The notes under the pieces: generated by a model
Told to the model about the DNA's origin: nothing
The model's input: the letters and a program-made list of their open reading frames with translations, nothing else
Database searches by the model: none
Assembly (NCBI GenBank): GCA_944474755.1
Contig: OX104124.1
Coordinates: 27,254,452 to 27,318,451, forward strand
Origin: Limnoperna fortunei
Taxonomy: Eukaryota > Mollusca > Bivalvia > Mytilida > Modiolidae
DNA: 64,000 nt
Reading direction: 5' to 3'
Position numbers and translations under genes: made by a program
In this document: positions 39,201 to 53,034 of the stretch, one piece after another
How the letters are laid out: every line of letters begins with the position of its first letter
How positions within the stretch are numbered: the stretch's first letter is position 1

Positions 39201-42200
39201 GTTTATTGACTGTTTCTTTATTTAGTTTTGTACAGTTTATAGACTGTTTCTTTATTGAGTTTTGTACAGTTTATTGACTGTTTCTTTATTGAGTTTTGTA
39301 CAGTTTATTGACTGGTTCTTTATTCAGTTTTGTACAGTTTATTGACTAATTCTTTATTGACTTTTGTAGAATTTATTGACTGGTTCTTTATTCAGTTTTG
39401 TACAGTTTTTTGACTGTTTCTTTATTGAGTTTTGTACAGTTTATTGACTGGTTCTTTGTTCTGTTTTGTACTGTTTATTGACTGGTTCTTTATTCAGTTT
39501 TGTACAGTTTATTGACTGGTTCTTTTTTTAGTTTTGTACAGTTTATTGACTGTTTCTTTATTTAGTTTTGTACAGTTTATTGACTGGTTCTTTATTGAGT
39601 TTTGTACAGTTTATTGACTGGTTCATTATTCAGTTTTGTACAGTTTATTGACTGGTTCTTTATTGAGTTTTGTACAGTTTATTGAGTGATTCTTTATTTA
39701 GTTTTGTACAGTTTATTGACTGTTTCTTCATTGAGTTTTGTACAGTTTATTATTGAATGTTTCTTTATTGAGTTTTGTTCAGTTTATTGACTGGTTCTTT
39801 ATTGAGTTTTGTACAGTTTTTTGACTGGTTCTTTATTTAGTTTTGTACAGTTTATTGACTGTTTCATTATTTAGTTTTGTACAGTTTATTGACTGTTTCT
39901 TTATTGAATTTTGTACAGTTTATTGACTGGTTCTTTATTGAGTTTTGTACAGTTTATTGACTGTTTCTTTATTTAGTTTTGTACAGTTTATTGACTGTTT
40001 CTATTTTGAGTTTTGTACAGTTTATTGACTGGTTCTTTATTGAGTTTTGTACAGTTTATTGACTGTTTCTTTATTTAGTTTTGTACAGTTTATAGACTGT
40101 TTCTTTCTTGCGTTTTGTACAGTTTATTGACTGTTTCTTTATTGAGTTTTGTACAGTTTATTAGCTGGTTCTTTATTGAGTTTTGAACAGTTTTTTTTAC
40201 TGTTTCTTTATTGAGTTTTGTACAGTTTTTTGACTGGTTCTTTATTGAGTTTTGTACAGTTTATTCACTGTTTCTTTATTTAGTTTTGTACAGTTTATTG
40301 ACTGTTTCTTTATTTATTTTTGTACAGTTTATTGACTGGTTCTTTATTTAGTTTTGTACAGTTTATTGACTGGTTCTTTATTGAGTTTTGTACAGTTTAT
40401 TGACTGGTTCTTTATTGAGTTTTGTACAGTTTCTTGACTGGTTCCTTATTCAGTTTTGTACAGTTTATTGACTAATTCTTTATTGACTTTTGTAGAATTT
40501 ATTGACTGGTTCTTTATTCAGTTTTGTACAGTTTTTTGTCTGTTTCTTTATTGAGTTTTGTACAGTTTATTGACTGGTTCTTTGTTCTGTTTTGTACTGT
40601 TTATTGACTGGTTCTTTATTCAGTTTTGTACAGTTTATTGACTGGTTCTTTTTTTAGTTTTGTACAGTTTATTGACTGTTTCTTTATTTAGTTTTGTACA
40701 GTTTATTGACTGGTTCTTTGTTGAGTTTTGTACACTTTATTGACTGGTTCATTATTCAGTTTTGTACAGTTTATTGACTGGTTCTTTATTGAGTTTTGTA
40801 CAGTTTATTGAGTGATTCTTTATTTAGTTTTGTACAGTTTATTGACTGTTTCTTCATTGAGTTTTGTACAGTTTATTATTGACTGTTTCTTTATTGAGTT
40901 TTGTTCAGTTTATTGACTGGTTCTTTATTGAGTTTTGTACAGTTTTTTGACTGGTTCTTTATTTAGTTTTGTACAGTTTATTGACTGTTTCTTTATTTAG
41001 TTTTGTACAGTTTATTGACTGTTTTCTTTATTGAGTTTTGTACAGTTTATTGACTGGTTCTTTATTGAGTTTTGTACAGTTTATTGACTGTTTCTTTATT
41101 TAGTTTTGTACAGTTTATTGACTGTTTCTTTTTTGAGTTTTGTACAGTTTATTGACTGGTTCTTTATTGAGTTTTGTACAGTTTATTGACTGTTTCTTTA
41201 TTTAGTTTTGTACAGTTTATAGACTGTTTCTTTCTTGCGTTTTGTACAGTTTATTGACTGTTTCTTTATTGAGTTTTGAACAGTTTTTTTTACTGTTTCT
41301 TTATTGAGTTTTGTACAGTTTTTTGACTGGTTCTTTATTGAGTTTTGTACAGTTTATTCACTGTTTCTTTATTTAGTTTTGTACAGTTTTTTGACTGTTT
41401 CTTTATTTATTTTTGTACAGTTTATTGACTGGTTCTTTATTTAGTTTTGTACAGTTTATTGACTGGTTCTTTATTGAGTTTTGTACAGTTTATTGACTGG
41501 TTCTTTATTGAGTTTTGTACAGTTTATTGACTGGTTCCTTATTCAGTTTTGTACAGTTTATTGACTGGTTCTTTATTGACTTTTGTACAGTTTATTGACT
41601 GGTTCTTTATTAAGTTTTGTACAGTTTTTTGACTGTTTCTTTATTGAGTTTTGTACAGTTTATTGACTGGTTCTTTGTTCTGTTTTGTACTGTTTATTGA
41701 CTGGTTCTTTATTCAGTTTTGTACAGTTTATTGACTGGTTCTTTTTGTAGTTTTGTACAGTTTATTGACTGTTTCTTTATTTAGTTTTGTACAGTTTATT
41801 GACTGGTTCTTTGTTGAGTATTGTACACTTTATTGACTGGTTCATTATTCAGTTTTGTACAGTTTATTGACTGGTTCTTTATTGAGTTTTGTACAGTTTA
41901 TTGACTGGTTCTTTTTTCAGTTTTGTACAGTTTATTGACTAATTCTTTATTGACTTTTGTAGAATTTATTGACTGGTTCTTTATTCAGTTTTGTACAGTT
42001 TTTTGACTGTTTCTTTATTGATTTTTGTACAGTTTATTGACTGGTTCTTTGTTCTGTTTTGTACTGTTTATTGACTGGTTCTTTATTCAGTTTTGTACAG
42101 TTTATTGACTGGTTCTTTTTTTAGTTTTGTACAGTTTATTGACTGTTTCTTTATTTAGTTTTGTACAGTTTATTGACTGGTTCTTTGTTGAGTTTTGTAC

Positions 42201-45200
42201 ACTTTATTGACTGGTTCATTATTCAGTTTTGTACAGTTTATTGACTGGTTCTTTATTGAGTTTTGTACAGTTTATTGAGTGATTCTTTATTTAGTTTTGT
42301 ACAGTTTATTGACTGTTTCTTCATTGAGTTTTGTACAGTTTATTATTGACTGTTTCTTTATTGAGTTTTGTTCAGTTTATTGACTGGTTCTTTATTGAGT
42401 TTTGTACAGTTTTTTGACTGGTTCTTTATTTAGTTTTCTACAGTTTATTGACTGTTTCTTTATTTAGTTTTGTACAGTTTATTGACTGTTTCTTTATTGA
42501 ATTTTGTACAGTTTATTGACTGGTTCTTTATTGAGTTTTGTACAGTTTATTGACTGTTTCTTTATTTAGTTTTGTACAGTTTATTGACTGTTTCTATTTT
42601 GAGTTTTGTACAGTTTATTGACTGTTTCTTTATTGAGTTTTGTACAGTTTATTGACTGTTTCTTTATTTAGTTTTGTACAGTTTATAGACTGTTTCTTTC
42701 TTGCGTTTTGTACAGTTTATTGACTGTTTCTTTATTGAGTTTTGTACAGTTTATTAGCTGGTTCTTTATTGAGTTTTGAACAGTTTTTTTTACTGTTTCT
42801 TTATTGAGTTTTGTACAGTTTTTTGATTGGTTGTTTATTGAGTTTTGTACAGTTTATTCACTGTTTCTTTATTTAGTTTTGTACAGTTTATTGACTGTTT
42901 CTTTATTTATTTTTGTACAGTTTATTGACTGGTTCTTTATTTAGTTTTGTACAGTTTATTGACTGGTTCTTTATTGAGTTTTGTACAGTTTATCGACTGG
43001 TTCTTTATTGGGTTTTGTACAGTTTATTGACTGGTTCTTTTTTCAGTTTTGTACAGTTTATTGACTAATTCTTTATTGACTTTTGTAGAATTTATTGACT
43101 GGTTCTTTATTCAGTTTTGTACAGTTTTTTGACTGTTTCTTTATTGAGTTTTGTACAGTTTATTGACTGGTTCTTTGTTCTGTTTTGTACTGTTTATTGA
43201 CTGGTTCTTTATTCAGTTTTGTACAGTTTATTGACTGGTTCTTTTTTTAGTTTTGTACAGTTTATTGACTGTTTCTTTATTTAGTTTTGTACAGTTTATT
43301 GACTGGTTCTTTATTGAGTTTTGTACAGTTTATTGAGTGATTCTTTATTTAGTTTTGTACAGTTTATTGACTGTTTCTTCATTGAGTTTTGTACAGTTTA
43401 TTATTGACTGTTTCTTTATTGAGTTTTGTACAGTTTATTGACTGGTTCTTTATTGAGTTTTGAACAGTTTTTTTTACTGTTTCTTTATTGAGTTTTGTAC
43501 AGTTTTTTGACTGGTTCTTTATTGAGTTTTGTACAGTTTATTCACTGTTTCTTTATTTAGTTTTGTACAGTTTATTGACTGTTTCTTTATTTATTTTTGT
43601 ACAGTTTATTGACTGGTTCTTTATTTAGTTTTGTACAGTTTATTGACTGGTTCTTTATTGAATTTTGTACAGTTTATTGACTGGTTCTTTATTGAGTTTT
43701 GTACAGTTTATTGACTGGTTCCTTATTCAGTTTTGTACAGTTTATTGACTAATTCTTTATTGAGTTTTGTACAGTTTATTGACTGTTTCTTTATTTAGTT
43801 TTGTACAGTTTATCGACTGTTTCTTTTTTGAGTTTTGTACAGTTTATTGACTGATTCTTTATTGAGTTTTGTACAGTTTATTGACTGTTTCTTTATTTTC
43901 TTTTGTACAGTTTATTGACTGTTTCTTTATTGAGTTTTGTACAGTTTATTGACTGGTTCTTTATTGAGTTTTGTACAGTTTATTGACTGGTTCTTTATTG
44001 AGTTTTATACAGTTTTTTTACTGTTTCTTTATTGAGTTTCGTACAGTTTTTTGACTGGTTCTTTATTGAGTTTTCTACAGTTTATTCACTGTTTCTTTAT
44101 TGAGTTTTGTACAGTTTATTGACTGTTTCTTTATTTATTTTTGTACAGTTTATTGACTGGTTCTTTATTGAGTTTTGTACAGTTTATTGACTGGTTCTTT
44201 ATTGAGTTTTGTACAGTTTATTGACTGGTTCTTTATTGAGTTTTGTACAGTTTATTGACTGGTTCCTTATTTAGTTTTGTACAGTTTATTGACTGGTTCT
44301 TTATTGACTTTTGTACAGTTTATTGACTGGTTCTTTATTAAGTTTTGTACAGTTTTTTGACTGTTTCTTTATTGAGTTTTGTACAGTTTATTGACTGGTT
44401 CTTTGTTCTGTTTTGTACTGTTTATTGACTGGTTCTTTATTCAGTTTTGTACAGTTTATTGACTGGTTCTTTTTTTAGTTTTGTACAGTTTATTGACTGT
44501 TTCTTTATTTAGTTTTGTACAGTTTATTGACTGGTTCTTTGTTGAGTATTGTACACTTTATTGACTGGTTCATTATTCAGTTTTGTACAGTTTATTGACT
44601 GGTTCTTTATTGAGTTTTGTACAGTTTATTGACTGTTTCTTTATTTAGTTTTGTACCGTTTATTGACTGTTTCTTTATTGAGTTTTGTACAGTTTATTGA
44701 CTGGTTCTTTATTGAGTTTTGTACAGTTTATTGACTGTTTCTTTATTGAGTTTTGTACAGTTTATTGACTGGTTCTTTATTCAGTTTTGTACAGTTTATT
44801 GACTAATTCTTTATTCAGTTTTGTACAGTTTATTGACTGTTTCTTTATTTAGTTTTGTACAGTTTACTGTCTGTTTCTATATTGAGTTTTGTACAGTTTA
44901 TTGACTGGTTCTTTATTGGGTTTTGTACAGTTTATTGACTGGTTCTTTATTTAGTTTTGTACAGTTTATTGACTGTTTATCTATTTAGTTTTGTACAGTT
45001 TATTTACTGATTCTTTATTGAGTTTTGTACAGTTTATTGACTGGTTCTTTATTGAGTTTTGTACAGTTTATTGACTGTTTCTTTATTTAGTTTTGTACAG
45101 TTTATCGACTGTTTCTTTTTTGAGTTTTGTACAGTTTATTGACTGATTCTTTATTGAGTTTTGTACAGTTTATTGACTGTTTCTTTATTTAGTTTTTTAC

Positions 45201-48200
45201 AGTTTATAGACTGTTTCTTTATTGAGTTTTGTACAGTTTATTGATTGTTTCTTTATTGAGTTTTGTACAGTTTATTGACTGGTTCTTTATTGAGTTTTGT
45301 ACAGTTTTTTTACTGTTTCTTTATTGAGTTTTGTACAGTTTTTTGACTGGTTCTTTATTGAGTTTTGTACAGTTTATTCACTGTTTCTTTATTGAGTTTT
45401 GTACAGTTTATTGACTGTTTCTTTATTTATTTTTGTACAGTTTATTGACTGGTTCTTTATTGAGTTTTGTACAGTTTATTGACTGGTTCTTTATTGAGTT
45501 TTGTACAGTTTATTGACTGGTTCTTTATTGAGTTTTGTACAGTTTATTGACTGGTTCTTTATTCAGTTTTGTACAGTTTATTGACTAATTCTTTATTGAC
45601 TTTTGTACAATTTATTGACTGGTTCTTTATTCAGTTTTGTACAGTTTTTTGACTGTTTCTTTATTGAGTTTTGTACAGTTTATTGACTGGTTCTTTGTTC
45701 TGTTTTGTACTGTTTATTGACTGGTTCTTTATTCAGTTTTGTACAGTTTATTGACTGGTTCTTTTTTTAGTTTTGTACAGTTTATTGACTGTTTCTTTAT
45801 TGAGTTTTGTACAGTTTATTGACTGTTTCTTTATTTAGTTTTGTACAGTTTATAGACTGTTTCTTTATTGAGTTTTGTACAGTTTATTGACTGTTTCTTT
45901 ATTGAGTTTTGTACAGTTTATTGACTGGTTCTTTATTGAGTTTTGTACAGTTTTTTTACTGTTTCTTTATTGAGTTTTGTACAGTTTTTTGTCTGGTTCT
46001 TTATTGAGTTTTGTACAGTTTATTGACTGGTTCTTTGTTCTGTTTTGTTCTGTTTATTGACTGGTTCTTTATTCAGTTTTGTACAGTTTATTGACTGGTT
46101 CTTTTTTTAGTTTTGTACAGTTTATTGACTGTTTCTTTATTGAGTTTTGTACAGTTTATTGACTGGTTCTTTATTGAGTTTTGTACAGTTTATTGACTGG
46201 TTCTTTGTTCTGTTTTGTACTGTTTATTGACTGGTTCTTTATTCAGTTTTGTACAGTTTATTGACTGGTTCTTTTTTTAGTTTTGTACAGTTTATTGACT
46301 GTTTCTTTATTTAGTTTTGTACAGTTTATAGACTGTTTCTTTATTGAGTTTTGTACAGTTTATTGATTGTTTCTTTATTGAGTTTTGTACAGTTTATTGA
46401 CTGGTTCTTTATTGAGTTTTGTACAGTTTTTTTACTGTTTCTTTATTTAGTTTTGTACAGTTTTTTGTCTGGTTCTTTATTGAGTTTTGTACAGTTTATT
46501 GACTGGTTCTTTGTTCTGTTTTGTACTGTTTATTGACTGGTTCTTTATTCAGTTTTGTACAGTTTATTGACTGGTTCTTTTTTAGTTTTGTACAGTTTGT
46601 TGACTGTTTCTTTATTGAGTTTTGTACAGTTTATTGACTGGTTCATTATTCAGTTTTGTACAGTTTATTGACTGGTTCTTTATTGAGTTTTGTACAGTTT
46701 ATTGACTGATTCTTTATTTAGTTTTGTACAGTTTATTGACTGTTTCTTTATTGAGTTTTGTACAGTTTATTATTGACTGTTTCTTTATTGAGTTTTGTAC
46801 AGTTTATTGACTGGTTCTTTATTGAGTTTTGTACAGTTTTTTGACTGGTTCTTTATTTAGTTTTGTACAGTTTATTGACTGTTTCTTTATTTAGTTTTGT
46901 ACAGTTTATTGACTGTTTCTTTATTTAGTTTTGTACAGTTTATTGACTGGTTCTTTATTGAGTTTTGTACAGTTTATTGACTGTTTCTTTATTTAGTTTT
47001 GTACAGTTTATTGACTTTCTTTTTTGAGTTTTGTACAGTTTATTGACTGGTTCTTTATTGAGTTTTGTACAGTTTATTGACTGTTTCTTTATTTAGTTTT
47101 GTACAGTTTATAGACTGTTTCTTTCTTGCGTTTTGTACAGTTTATTGACTGTTTCTTTATTGAGTTTTGTACAGTTTATTAGCTGGTTCTTTATTGAGTT
47201 TTGAACAGTTTTTTTTACTGTTTCTTTATTGAGTTTTGTACAGTTTTTTGACTGGTTCTTTATTGAGTTTTGTACAGTTTATTCACTGTTTCTTTATTTA
47301 GTTTTGTACAGTTTATTGACTGTTTCTTTATTTATTTTTGTACAGTTTATTGACTGGTTCTTTATTTAGTTTTGTACAGTTTATTGACTGGTTCTTTATT
47401 GAGTTTTGTACAGTTTATTGACTGGTTCTTTATTGAGTTTTGTACAGTTTATGGACTGGTTCCTTATTCAGTTTTGTACAGTTTATTGAATGGTTCTTTA
47501 TTGACTTTTGTACAGTTTATTGACTGGTTCTTTATTAAGTTTTGTACAGTTTTTTGACTGTTTCTTTATTGAGTTTTGTACAGTTTATTGACTGGTTCTT
47601 TGTTCTGTTTTGTACTGTTTATTGACTGGTTCTTTATTCAGTTTTGTACAGTTTATTGACTGGTTCTTTTTTTAGTTTTGTACAGTTTATTGACTGTTTC
47701 TTTATTTAGTTTTGTACAGTTTATTGACTGGTTCTTTGTTGAGTTTTGTACACTTTATTGACTGGTTCATTATTCAGTTTTGTACAGTTTATTGACTGGT
47801 TCTTTATTGAGTTTTGTACAGTTTATTGACTGTTTCTTTATTTAGTTTTGTACAGTTTATTGACTGTTTCTTTATTGAGTTTTGTACAGTTTATTGACTG
47901 TTTCTTTATTGAGTTTTGTACAGTTTATTGACTGGTTCTTTATTGAGTTTTGTACAGTTTATTGACTGGTTCTTTATTGAGTTTTGTACAGTTTATTGAC
48001 TGTTTCTTTATTTAGTTTTGTACAGTTTATTGACTAATTCTTTATTGACTTTTGTACAATTTATTGACTGGTTCTTTTTTCAGTTTTGTACAGTTTTTTG
48101 ACTGTTTCTTTATTGAGTTTTGTACAGGTTATTGACTGGTTCTTTGTTCTGTTTTGTACTGTTTATTGACTGGTTCTTTATTCAGTTTTGTACAGTTTAT

Positions 48201-51200
48201 TGACTGGTTCTTTTTTTAGTTTTGTACAGTTTATTGACTGTTTCTTTATTTAGTTTTGTACAGTTTATTGACTGGTTCTTTGTTGAGTTTTGTACAGTTT
48301 ATTGACTGGTTCATTATTCAGTTTTGTACAGTTTATTGACTGGTTCTTTATTGAGTTTTGTACAGTTTATTGACTGATTCTTTATTTAGTTTTGTACAGT
48401 TTATTGACTGTTTCTTTATTGAGTTTTGTACAGTTTATTATTGACTGTTTCTTTATTGAGTTTTGTACAGTTTATTGACTGGTTCTTTATTGAGTTTTGT
48501 ACAGTTTTTTGACTTGTTCTTTATTTAGTTTTGTACAGTTTATTGACTGTTTCTTTATTTAGTTTTGTACAGTTTATTGTCTGTTTCTTTATTGAGTTTT
48601 GTACAGTTTATTGACTGGTTCTTTATTGAGTTTTGTACAGTTTTTTGACTGTTTCTTTATTTAGTTTTGTACAGTTTATTGACTGTTTCTTTATTTAGTT
48701 TTGTACAGTTTATTGACTGTTTCTTTATTGAGTTTTGTACAGTTTATTAGCTGGTTCTTTATTGAGTTTTGTACAGTTTTTTTACTGTTTCTTTATTGAG
48801 TTTTGTACAGTTTTTTGACTGGTTCTTTATTGAGTTTTGTACAGTTTATTCACTGTTTCTTTATTGAGTTTTGTACAGTTTATTGACTGTTTCTTTATTT
48901 ATTTTTGTACAGTTTATTGACTGGTTCTTTATTTAGTTTTGTACAGTTTATTGACTGGTTCTTTATTGAGTTTTGTACAGTTTATTGACTGGCTCTTTAT
49001 TGAGTTTTGTGCAGTTTATTGACTGGTTCTTTATTGAGTTTTGTACAGTTTATTGACTGGTTCCTTATTCAGTTTTGTACAGTTTATTGACTGGTTTTTT
49101 ATTGACTTTTGTACAGTTTATTGACTGGTTCTTTATTAAGTTTTGTACAGTTTTTTGACTGTTTCTTTATTGAGTTTTGTACAGTTTATTGACTGGTTCT
49201 TTGTTCTGTTTTGTACAGTTTATTGACTGGTTCTTTATTCAGTTTTGTACAGTTTATTGACTGGTTCTTTTTTAGTTTTGTTCAGTTTATTGACTGTTTC
49301 TTTATTTAGTTTTGTACAGTTTATTGACTGGTTCTTTGTTGAGTTTTGTACACTTTATTGACTGGTTCATTATTCAGTTTTGTACAGTTTATTGACTGGT
49401 TCTTTATTGAGTTTTGTACAGTTTATTGACTGTTTCTTTATTTAGTTTTGTACAGTTTATTGACTGTTTCTTTATTGAGTTTTGTACAGTTTATTGACTG
49501 TTTCTTTATTGAGTTTTGTACAGTTGATTGACTGGTTATTTATTGAGTTTTGTACAGTTTTTTGACTGGTTCTTTATTGAGTTTTGTACAGTTTATTCAC
49601 TGTTTCTTAATTGAGTTTTGTACAGTTTATTGACTGTTTCTTTATTTATTTTTGTACAGTTTATTGACTGGTTCTTTATTAAGTTTTGTACAGTTTTTTG
49701 ACTGTTTCTTTATTGAGTTTTGTACAGTTTATTGACTGGTTCTTTGTTCTGTTTTGTACTGTTTATTGACTGGTTCTTTATTCAGTTTTGTACAATTTAT
49801 TGACTGGTTCTTTTTTTAGTTTTGTACAGTTTATTGACTGTTTCTTTATTGAGTTTTGTACAGTTTATTGACTGGTTCTTTGTTGAGTTTTGTACACTTT
49901 ATTGACTGGTTCATTATTCAGTTTTGTACAGTTTATTGACTGGTTCTTTATTGAGTTTTGTACAGTTTATTGACTGTTTCTTTATTGAGTTTTGTACAGT
50001 TTATTGACTGTTTCTTTATTGAGTTTTGTACAGTTTATTGACTGGTTCTTTATTAAGTTTTGTACAGTTTTTTGACTGGTTCTTTATTTAGTTTTGTACA
50101 GTTGATTGACTGTTTCTTTATTGAGTTTTGTTCAGTTTATTGACTGGTTCTTTATTGAGTTTTGTACAGTTTATTGACTGTTTCTTTATTTAGTTTTGTA
50201 CAGTTTATTGACTGTTTCTTTTTTGAGTTTTGTACAGTTTTTTGACTGGTTCTTTATTGAGTTTTGTACAGGTTATTGACTGGTTCTTTGTTCTGTTTTG
50301 TACTGTTTATTGACTGGTTCTTTATTCAGTTTTGTACAGTTTATTGACTGGTTCTTTTTTTAGTTTTGTACAGTTTATTGACTGTTTCTTTATTTAGTTT
50401 TGTACAGTTTATTGACTGGTTCTTTGTTGAGTTTTGTACACTTTATTGATTGGTTCATTATTCAGTTTTGTACAGTTTATTGACTGGTTCTTTATTGAGT
50501 TTTGTACAGTTTATTGACTGATTCTTTATTTAGTTTTGTACAGTTTATTGACTGTTTCTTTATTGAGTTTTGTACAGTTTATTATTGACTGTTTCTTTAT
50601 TGAGTTTTGTACAGTTTATTGACTGGTTCTTTATTGAGTTTTGTACAGTTTTTTGACTGGTTCTTTATTTAGTTTTGTACAGTTTATTGACTGTTTCTTT
50701 ATTTAGTTTTGTACAGTTTATTGACTGTTTCTTTATTGAGTTTTGTACAGTTTATTGACTGGTTCTTTATTGAGTTTTGTACATTTTATTGACTGTTTCT
50801 TTATTTAGTTTTGTACAGTTTATTGACTGTTTCTTTTTTGAGTTTTGTACAGTTTATTGACTGGTTCTTTATTGAGTTTTGTACAGTTTATTGACTGTTT
50901 CTTTATTTAGTTTTGTACAGTTTATAGACTGTTTCTTTCTTGCGTTTTGTACAGTATATTGACTGTTTCTTTATTGAGTTTTGTACAGTTTATTAGCTGG
51001 TTCTTTATTGAGTTTTGTACAGTTTTTTTACTGTTTCTTTATTGAGTTTTGTACAGTTTTTTGACTGGTTCTTTATTGAGTTTTGTACAGTTTATTCACT
51101 GTTTCTTTATTGAGTTTTGTACAGTTTATTGACTGTTTCTTTATTTATTTTTGTACAGTTTATTGACTGGTTCTTTATTTAGTTTTGTACAGTTTATTGA

Positions 51201-53034
51201 CTGGTTCTTTATTGAGTTTTGTACAGTTTATTGACTGGCTCTTTATTGAGTTTTGTGCAGTTTATTGACTGGTTCTTTATTGAGTTTTGTACAGTTTATT
51301 GACTGGTTCCTTATTCAGTTTTGTACAGTTTATTGACTGGTTCTTTATTGACTTTTGTACAGTTTATTGACTGGTTCTTTATTAAGTTTTGTACAGTTTT
51401 TTGACTGTTTCTTTATTGAGTTTTGTACAGTTTATTGACTGGTTCTTTGTTCTGTTTTGTACTGTTTATTGACTGGTTCTTTATTCAGTTTTGTACAATT
51501 TATTGACTGGTTCTTTATTTAGTTTTGTACAGTTTATTGACTGTTTCTTTATTTAGTTTTGTACAGTTTATTGACTGGTTCTTTGTTGAGTTTTGTACAC
51601 TTTATTGACTGGTTCATTATTGAGTTTTGTACAGTTTATTGACTGGTTCTTTATTGAGTTTTGTACAGTTTATTGACTGTTTCTTTATTGAGTTTTGTAC
51701 AGTTTATTGACTGTTTCTTTATTGAGTTTTGTACAGTTTATTGACTGGTTCTTTATTAAGTTTTGTACAGTTTTTTGACTGGTTCTTTATTTAGTTTTGT
51801 ACAGTTTATTGACTGTTTCTTTATTGAGTTTTGTTCAGTTTATTGACTGGTTCTTTATTGAGTTTTGTACAGTTTATTGACTGTTTCTTTATTTAGTTTT
51901 GTACAGTTTATTGACTGTTTCTTTTTTGAGTTTTGTACAGTTTATTGACTGGTTCTTTATTGAGTTTTGTACAGTTTATTGACTGTTTCTTTATTTAGTT
52001 TTGTACAGTTTATAGACTGTTTCTTTATTGAGTTTTGTACAGTTTATTGACTGTTTCTTTATTGAGTTTTGTACAGTTTATTGACTGGTTCTTTATTGAG
52101 ATTTGTACAGTTTTTTTACTGTTTCCTTATTGAGTTTTGTACAGTTTATTGGCTGGTTCTTTATTTAGTTTTGTACAGTTTATTGACTGTTTCTTTATTT
52201 AGTTTTGTACAGTTTATTGACTGTTTCTTTATTGAGTTTTGTACAGTTTATTGACTGGTTCTTTATTGAGTTTTGTACAGTTTATTGACTGTTTCTTTAT
52301 TTAGTTTTGTACAGTTTATTGACTGTTTCTTTTTTGAGTTTTGTACAGTTTATTGACTGGTTCTTTATTGAATTTTGTACAGTTTATTGACTGTTTCTTT
52401 ATTTAGTTTTGTACAGTCTATAGACTGTTTCTTTATTGAGTTTTGTACAGTTTATTGACTGTTTCTTTATTGAGTTTTGTTCAGTTTATTGACTAGTTCT
52501 TTATTGAGTTTTGTACAGTTTTTTTACTGTTTCTTTATTGAGTTTTGTACAGTTTTTTGACTGGTTCTTTATTGAGTTTTGTACAGTTTATTCACTGTTT
52601 ATTTATTGAGTTTTGTACAGTTTATTGACTGTTTCTTTATTTATTTTTGTACAGTTTATTGACTGGTTCTTTATTGAGTTTTGTACAGTTTATTGACTGG
52701 TTCTTTATTGAGTTTTGTACAGTTTATTGACTGGTTCTTTATTGAGTTTTGTACAGTTTATTGACTGGTTCTTTGTTCTTTTTTGTACTGTTTATTGACT
52801 GGTTCTTTATTCAGTTTTGTACAGTTTATTGACTGGTTCTTTTTTTAGTGTTGTACAGTTTATTGACTGTTTCTTTATTTAGTCTTGTACAGTTTATTGA
52901 CTGGTTCTTTGTTGAGTTTTGTACGCTTTATTGACTGGTTCATTATTCAGTTTTGTACAGTTTATTGACTGGTTCTTTATTGAGTTTTGTACAGTTTATT
53001 GACTGTTTCTTTATTTAGTTTTGTACAGTTTATT

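Larger units (their letters stand above)
23401..52140 (+). repeat. Domain M: family-B higher-order repeat domain
   Basis: The same 34-bp monomer continues but with another set of marker variants. TTTCTTGCG occurs at about 25161, 26217, 28191, 32547, 35612, 37588, 40109, 41236, 42702, 47127 and 50941. A 37-bp monomer with ATTATTGA lies at 24801, 25927, 27901, 32187, 35252, 37228, 39749, 40875, 42342, 43400, 46769, 48437 and 50581. TTTGTAGAATTTA occurs about a dozen times, and TGTACAC followed by TTCATTATTCAG about twenty times where family A has TGTACGC. Marker spacings recur (1126 twice, 1974-1976 twice, 3065 between consecutive copies), indicating HOR units of roughly 33, 58 and 90 monomers. 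I saw no sequence other than the monomer. Confidence 0.75.
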
